Source: a virus. From it: a stretch of DNA of 24,582 nt. Both the position numbers and the translations under genes were made by a program. The notes beneath the pieces were generated by a model. That model had not been told where the DNA came from and did not search any database. It saw only the letters and a list, made by a program, of their open reading frames with translations. This document shows positions 21,770 through 24,582 of the stretch, piece by piece. How positions within the stretch are numbered: the stretch's first letter is position 1; each line of letters begins with the position of its first letter. Location: positions 1 through 24,582 of the IMG/VR virus record IMGVR_UViG_3300036886_000291. The stretch is one strand, 5' to 3'.

Positions 21770-22609
21770 ATGACAGCTTCAGTACAAGTATTAGTAATAG
21801 CCGGTGGTGGTGGTGGAGGCGCATCAGACCGTGCAGGTGGCGGCGGCGGTGGCGGTGGTTATCAATACGACGCAACTCATTCAATTACCATTAACAATCC
21901 CTATACAGTAACTATTGGTGGTGGAGGCAATGGTGCTAGTGGTCGTAATGTAATAGGTAATAATGGTAGTAACTCTGTTTTTGATACGATTACTGCTGTA
22001 GGTGGCGGCGGTGGCGGCGGTGGCGGCGAGTCTTTTGGAGCAAACGGAGGTAGTGGTGGCGGTGGAGCATCTAATGGCAATGAGGGAGGAGGCACTGGTT
22101 CCCAAGGACACAATGGAGGTATTGGTCTTGATGGAGGTGGAGGCGGTCCATGGAATGGCGCAGGAGGTGGAGGTGCTGGAGGAAATGGAGCAAATGCCGT
22201 AAATGGCAATGGCGGGAATGGTGGCGTAGGAACAAGTAATTCTATCTCAGGATCAGCGGTATTCTACGGTGGCGGCGGTGGCGGTGGTTCTGATAATCAA
22301 ACAGGGGGCTCAGGTCAAAACGGGGGAGGAAATGGTAGCACTGGTGTCGCAAATGGCGGAAATGCTACCGGACAAACAGGAGCAGGCGGAGGCGGAAATT
22401 CCGGTAATAGCAGTAGTAATGGTAATGGAGGTAACGGTGCGCCTGGAATAGTAATTATTTCAACTACAGTTGGTACTCTTTCACCAAGTCTAACAACAGG
22501 TGGATCTCATACTCAATCAGGTGGAAATGATATTTGGACATTTACAACGGGCGGTACATGGACACCGGCACTAATACCAAGTAATGGAAATTTCTTTCTA
22601 TTTTTCTAA
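21770..22609 (+). CDS. Polyglycine-rich receptor-binding-type protein
   Basis: A 279-residue protein of which residues about 10-230 are dominated by Gly runs (up to 9) mixed with Asn, Ser and Ala. The order of motifs (VLVIAGGGGGG, PYTVTIGGGGNG, VGGGGGGGGG, FYGGGGGGG, GAPGIVII) is that of the phage glycine-rich domain family, thought to form polyglycine-II helix bundles as in T-even gp38 adhesins. The C-terminal 50 residues (TTGGSHTQSGGNDIWTFTTGG) form a short strand end. It starts 4 nt after the fibre stop. It is probably an adhesin at the fibre tip; host-range variation is expected in the loops between Gly runs. Confidence 0.75.
   Translation: MTASVQVLVIAGGGGGGASDRAGGGGGGGGYQYDATHSITINNPYTVTIGGGGNGASGRNVIGNNGSNSVFDTITAVGGGGGGGGGESFGANGGSGGGGASNGNEGGGTGSQGHNGGIGLDGGGGGPWNGAGGGGAGGNGANAVNGNGGNGGVGTSNSISGSAVFYGGGGGGGSDNQTGGSGQNGGGNGSTGVANGGNATGQTGAGGGGNSGNSSSNGNGGNGAPGIVIISTTVGTLSPSLTTGGSHTQSGGNDIWTFTTGGTWTPALIPSNGNFFLFF
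21800..22450 (+). repeat. GGN low-complexity tract
   Basis: Long runs of GGT/GGC/GGA codons inside the polyglycine gene. The tract can change length by slippage or recombination. The minus strand reads as spurious proline-rich frames. Confidence 0.7.
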
Positions 22610-22629
22610 GAATCGAGGTGAAAAAATAT

Positions 22630-22782
22630 ATGGGTATCAAACTGGAATGGACAGGTATTATTTTTATTTTAGCATTATTACCGATGCTTGAAGCATTAGG
22701 ACTACACGGAAGTCCTGTTTTGGTTTTAGTTGGTGCAGTCATTGCTGTAATTGGTTGCGTATTAATGTGGCTAGATAAGTAA
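22630..22782 (+). CDS. Small membrane protein, possible holin/antiholin
   Basis: A 50-residue protein with two predicted membrane segments (TGIIFILALLPMLEAL and VLVLVGAVIAVIGCVLMWL) joined by a short Gly/His loop, and a short charged end (LDK). GAGGTG lies 9 nt before the ATG, a proper ribosome-binding site. Two-helix proteins of this size beside a lysin are often class II holins or antiholins, but it has neither the charged tail nor a family motif I can name. A second holin candidate lies at 24131. Confidence 0.6.
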   Translation: MGIKLEWTGIIFILALLPMLEALGLHGSPVLVLVGAVIAVIGCVLMWLDK

Positions 22783-22784
22783 AT

Positions 22785-22940
22785 CTACTCTTTTTGAACA
22801 TTATCGGTATTCTTTATTTTCGCTGTTATCATGCGGCAAATATCCCGAACACTTTTATTGTTCAAATAGTATTTGGTCAGTGTATACAGAATATACCCAA
22901 TTTCTTCTAATGTGAACGTAACTTGCTGGTCTTTTTCCAT
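22785..22940 (-). CDS. Minus-strand small helical protein, unknown
   Basis: A 51-residue protein on the minus strand, MEKDQQVTFTLEEIGYILYT at the start, then a helix KYYLNNKSVRDICRMITAKI and a charged end. It looks like a small two-helix protein and has good residue balance. It lies convergent to the membrane-protein gene (2 nt apart) and overlaps by 34 nt the end of another minus-strand ORF. Being one of only two minus-strand genes in a late block, it may be an early or regulatory gene. No ribosome-binding site stands out. Confidence 0.45.
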   Translation of the reverse strand: MEKDQQVTFTLEEIGYILYTLTKYYLNNKSVRDICRMITAKIKNTDNVQKE

Positions 22941-23065
22941 TGTTTTAGATTGTTCAAATATTTTATCCGTTTTCTATTCTTTATCCCGCCGGGAATGGTT
23001 AATAGATATAATACACCCTCTATGATTAGATAACGCGGGTCTGTGATAAAGTCAGGAATTTGCAT
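22907..23065 (-). CDS. Minus-strand small basic protein, unknown
   Basis: A 52-residue protein on the minus strand, MQIPDFITDPRYLIIEGVLY then LLTIPGGIKNRKRIKYLNNL and a basic tail. One hydrophobic stretch (RYLIIEGVLYLLTIPGG) may be a weak membrane or core helix. TATACA lies just upstream of the ATG as a possible -10. It diverges from the endolysin gene at 23100 with 34 nt between, so both promoters must share this short gap. The reading is less sure than its neighbour. Confidence 0.38.
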   Translation of the reverse strand: MQIPDFITDPRYLIIEGVLYLLTIPGGIKNRKRIKYLNNLKQWKKTSKLRSH

Positions 23066-23099
23066 TTTGTATAAAAAGAGTTTATTCTAATTTTACTCT
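23063..23099 (+). promoter_or_regulatory. Divergent promoter gap before endolysin
   Basis: On the plus strand TTGCAT (23060-23065), a 17-nt spacer and TATTCT (23083-23088) point to the endolysin ATG at 23100, giving a leader of only a few nt. On the minus strand TATACA precedes the 23065 start. Assignment is by eye. Confidence 0.4.
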
Positions 23100-24080
23100 A
23101 TGTTGTCTTTGCAAGAATTCATCACAAAGTATACGAGTCAGGTAATTGCTTTCCCCGGTTGCCCCGTCTCCTCCTGCATGGCAGTTCCCCACCAGTATCT
23201 TACTGAATGCTTTGGCCTAACAGATCCCCTGCTGCTTGCCGAACCAACCGCTGCTCAGGTTTGGACAAACTTTACTAATAACCCAGCCAGTCAGTATTTT
23301 ACCCCAATTGCTAATACGCCTCTAGGTATGCCTTCTCCTGGCGATATTGGTATCATCGGGGCAAACGCTCAAGGATGTAGGCAAGCAGGGCATATTTTTA
23401 TAGTTGTCTCGGCGACTGAGCAGGAGGTTACGGGTTTTGGTCAAGATTACCCATATGGCTCCCCTTGCAATATTAAGACTTTTACTTATGACGGTCTCAA
23501 CTGGCTTTCTCCAAAAAAACAGGGTGAGTTTGTCCCCGATGCGGAATTGGAGAAGCTGGTTAAAGAGTCAATCGGATTTGAAGAATTTATCACAAGGGGA
23601 TACAATAGTCCTAGTGATGTTGATACGAAGTTACAATCCTATACAACTCAAATATCTGATCTACAAAACCAGGTTGGTAAACTCACTTCGAGCAATGAGG
23701 CACTTCAGCTGGAAGTCCAGTCAAATAAGGATCAGATGGCTAAACTGGCAGATATTACTCAACAACAAGCTACGTCAGACTCGGTTGCAATTGATTCAGG
23801 GCTTAATGCGGCGGAAGCCTTAAAGAACGTAACTCAGGATATTAATGTGGTTGCCTCTGAATTAGGTACTACGTATCCCCCGGTCAAGAACTTAACAGGT
23901 GCTATCACAACGCTTCAGACTCAACTCAAGGCTGCTCAGATCGCACTAACGAAACAGGCGGAGATCAACAAGGCTCTAAAGGAAAGTCAGGAAAGAACAC
24001 AAGCTGTGGTAAATACCACCAAGGGTTTTTTTTCGCAAGCATTCCAGTGGTTAAAAAATCAGGTCTGGGTATCAAAATAG
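23100..24080 (+). CDS. CHAP-domain endolysin with coiled-coil C-terminus
   Basis: A 326-residue protein. Residues 1-150 are a CHAP-type cysteine amidase/peptidase: FITKYTSQVIAFPG, Cys26 in SSCMAVPHQYL, PSPGDIGIIG, His98 in QAGHIFIVV, then GFGQDYPYG and a closing WLSPK, with the usual Cys-to-His spacing. Residues 180-305 are a long coiled coil (ISDLQNQVGKLTSSNEALQL, TLQTQLKAAQIALTKQAEIN), in place of the usual SH3b or LysM cell-wall binding domain. The C-terminus has a Trp/Phe-rich end (FFSQAFQWLKNQVWV). No signal peptide is seen, so release needs a holin. It is likely the lysis enzyme; the coiled coil may oligomerise it or tether it. Confidence 0.72.
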   Translation: MLSLQEFITKYTSQVIAFPGCPVSSCMAVPHQYLTECFGLTDPLLLAEPTAAQVWTNFTNNPASQYFTPIANTPLGMPSPGDIGIIGANAQGCRQAGHIFIVVSATEQEVTGFGQDYPYGSPCNIKTFTYDGLNWLSPKKQGEFVPDAELEKLVKESIGFEEFITRGYNSPSDVDTKLQSYTTQISDLQNQVGKLTSSNEALQLEVQSNKDQMAKLADITQQQATSDSVAIDSGLNAAEALKNVTQDINVVASELGTTYPPVKNLTGAITTLQTQLKAAQIALTKQAEINKALKESQERTQAVVNTTKGFFSQAFQWLKNQVWVSK

Positions 24081-24091
24081 CTCTTGATGCC

Positions 24092-24120
24092 TTGACAATA
24101 ATCCGATTTGGGTCTTTAAT
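24092..24120 (+). promoter_or_regulatory. Sigma70 promoter for holin gene
   Basis: A perfect TTGACA (24092-24097), a 17-nt spacer and TTTAAT (24115-24120), 10 nt before ATG 24131. The leader would be at most a few nt. Confidence 0.6.
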
Positions 24121-24130
24121 AATATTAGTT

Positions 24131-24403
24131 ATGACAAGTTCGATTAAGTTTTTAACAACAAGTCTAATTTCCTATGTTACTGGATTACTGGCTGTGAGCG
24201 GCCATTTGGATGCAAGTAGCACAAATTCACTTACGATTGGTTTCCAGGACATCATAGGAGGAGTCCTGATCATAGCGCCTATACTTTATAACCTGGAACA
24301 ACACTCATGGATGGCAAAGAATAAATCTGTACAAACGACTACCACTCAAACCTCAACCCCTCCACAAGATACGACAACAACACAGGTTACACAACCTGCT
24401 TGA
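24131..24403 (+). CDS. Holin-like membrane protein
   Basis: A 90-residue protein with two hydrophobic segments (FLTTSLISYVTGLLAVSG at residues 7-24 and IIGGVLIIAPILYNL at 41-55) and a cytosol-type tail rich in Thr, Gln and Pro (TTTTQTSTPPQDTTTTQ). This is a usual holin shape. The promoter ending 10 nt upstream supports the start at 24131. The frame stays open back to 24047 (GTG, overlapping the endolysin end) and a longer form with one more helix is possible. It would open the membrane for the endolysin encoded just before it. Confidence 0.65.
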   Translation: MTSSIKFLTTSLISYVTGLLAVSGHLDASSTNSLTIGFQDIIGGVLIIAPILYNLEQHSWMAKNKSVQTTTTQTSTPPQDTTTTQVTQPA

Positions 24404-24415
24404 CATTTTGTACAT

Positions 24416-24435
24416 GCTTAGTTTCGCGACTAAGC
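24416..24435 (+). other. Perfect hairpin after lysis genes
   Basis: GCTTAGT (24416-24422) and ACTAAGC (24429-24435) form a 7-bp stem with a TTCGCG loop. No T-run follows, so it is not a classical rho-independent terminator; it may stabilise the 3' end of the holin mRNA or act with a factor. Confidence 0.55.
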
Positions 24436-24452
24436 AGGTATAAGAAGTTGAA

Positions 24453-24497
24453 CACATTTTGTGAATAGTTGACAAAGCTTAAAAAGTTTAATATAGT
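24453..24497 (+). promoter_or_regulatory. Consensus-strength promoter for a non-coding transcript
   Basis: A perfect TTGACA (24469-24474), a 17-nt spacer and TATAGT (24492-24497). Just upstream is a small inverted repeat CACA-TTT-TGTG (24453-24463) that could be a protein site. Transcription would start near 24504. No start codon with a reasonable reading frame follows in the window. Confidence 0.8.
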
Positions 24498-24503
24498 TTA
24501 AGT

Positions 24504-24582
24504 GCCTTTAGAGGCGGACGAAAGATAGAAGTATGAAGAATGAATCCCTAGGCTTGGGAGTCGTAGTTTCCTTCATACGACT
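24504..24582 (+). ncRNA. Candidate structured RNA, runs off window
   Basis: From the predicted start: a GCCT/AGGC stem (24504-24507 with 24512-24515); an outer stem GTATGAAG (24531-24538) with CTTCATAC (24571-24578); inside it TCCC (24545-24548) with GGGA (24556-24559). A competing 7-bp stem AGTCGTA (24559-24565) with TACGACT (24576-24582) uses bases of the outer stem, so two folds exclude each other. No ORF covers the region. It could be the 5' part of a large phage ncRNA or a leader/riboswitch of a gene to the right; I do not recognise a known family. Confidence 0.5.

Noticed and set aside
21901-22209. Proline-rich minus-strand open frame.
   Set aside because: It is the complement of the polyglycine codon runs, not a gene.
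24400-24405. TTGACA over the holin stop codon as a further promoter.
   Set aside because: No -10-like hexamer occurs 16-18 nt downstream; the spacing falls in the hairpin loop.
24416-24435. Hairpin as rho-independent terminator after the holin gene.
   Set aside because: No T-run follows the stem; listed only as a hairpin.
1-24582. tRNA genes, CRISPR arrays, insertion sequences, integrase or attachment sites.
   Set aside because: I found no cloverleaf, regularly spaced repeats, transposase motif or recombinase motif by reading; a covariance-model scan was not possible.

Overview
The window is a late (virion) gene block of a tailed bacteriophage (Caudoviricetes). All genes but two run rightward. 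The order is: end of the terminase large subunit, portal, scaffold, major capsid protein, decoration/fibre proteins, head-tail connector-type proteins, internal/ejection-type proteins, tail fibres, lysis. No tail tube, sheath or tape-measure gene is visible, and large helical or disordered Gln-rich proteins sit where P22/T7-like phages keep ejection proteins. A short-tailed (podovirus-like) virion is therefore the best inference. The DNA is moderately AT-rich and uses the standard bacterial code with TGA as a stop. The host cannot be named from the sequence. The promoters are sigma70-like (TTGACA / TAnnnT), and many lie so close to the ATG that the mRNA must be leaderless, which points to a host that translates leaderless mRNA well.

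Layout. 1-758: an HNH homing endonuclease overlaps, in another frame, a separate ORF that starts with an intein C-terminal half and continues into the last part of TerL; this looks like a split-intein 'fractured gene'. 768-1206: two small zinc-binding proteins. 1230-6668: portal, small DUF3008-like protein, scaffold, major capsid protein, decoration protein, then a terminator. 6734-9837: a DnaJ-type zinc-knuckle microprotein, beta-rich fibre proteins and a run of small overlapping genes, one of which seems to start at ACG. 9859-13334: appendage protein, LamG lectin-like protein, connector-type protein, then a second terminator. 13390-17374: large beta-rich virion protein, small proteins, a helical internal protein and a CHAP-type peptidoglycan hydrolase. 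17392-20841: a 763-residue internal protein, then a RelA/SpoT-fold nucleotidyltransferase, then a Gln-rich protein. 20838-22609: repeat microprotein, tail fibre and polyglycine receptor-binding-type protein. 22630-24403: lysis region (small membrane protein, two overlapping minus-strand microgenes, CHAP endolysin with coiled coil, holin-like protein). 24469-24582: a strong promoter followed by non-coding, highly self-complementary sequence, probably the start of a structured RNA that runs off the window.

The four points most worth following up are the split-intein terminase with a nested endonuclease, the RelA/SpoT-domain protein inside the virion operon, the genome-wide leaderless promoter geometry (-10 hexamer usually exactly 6-7 nt before the ATG), and the structured RNA candidate at the right edge.
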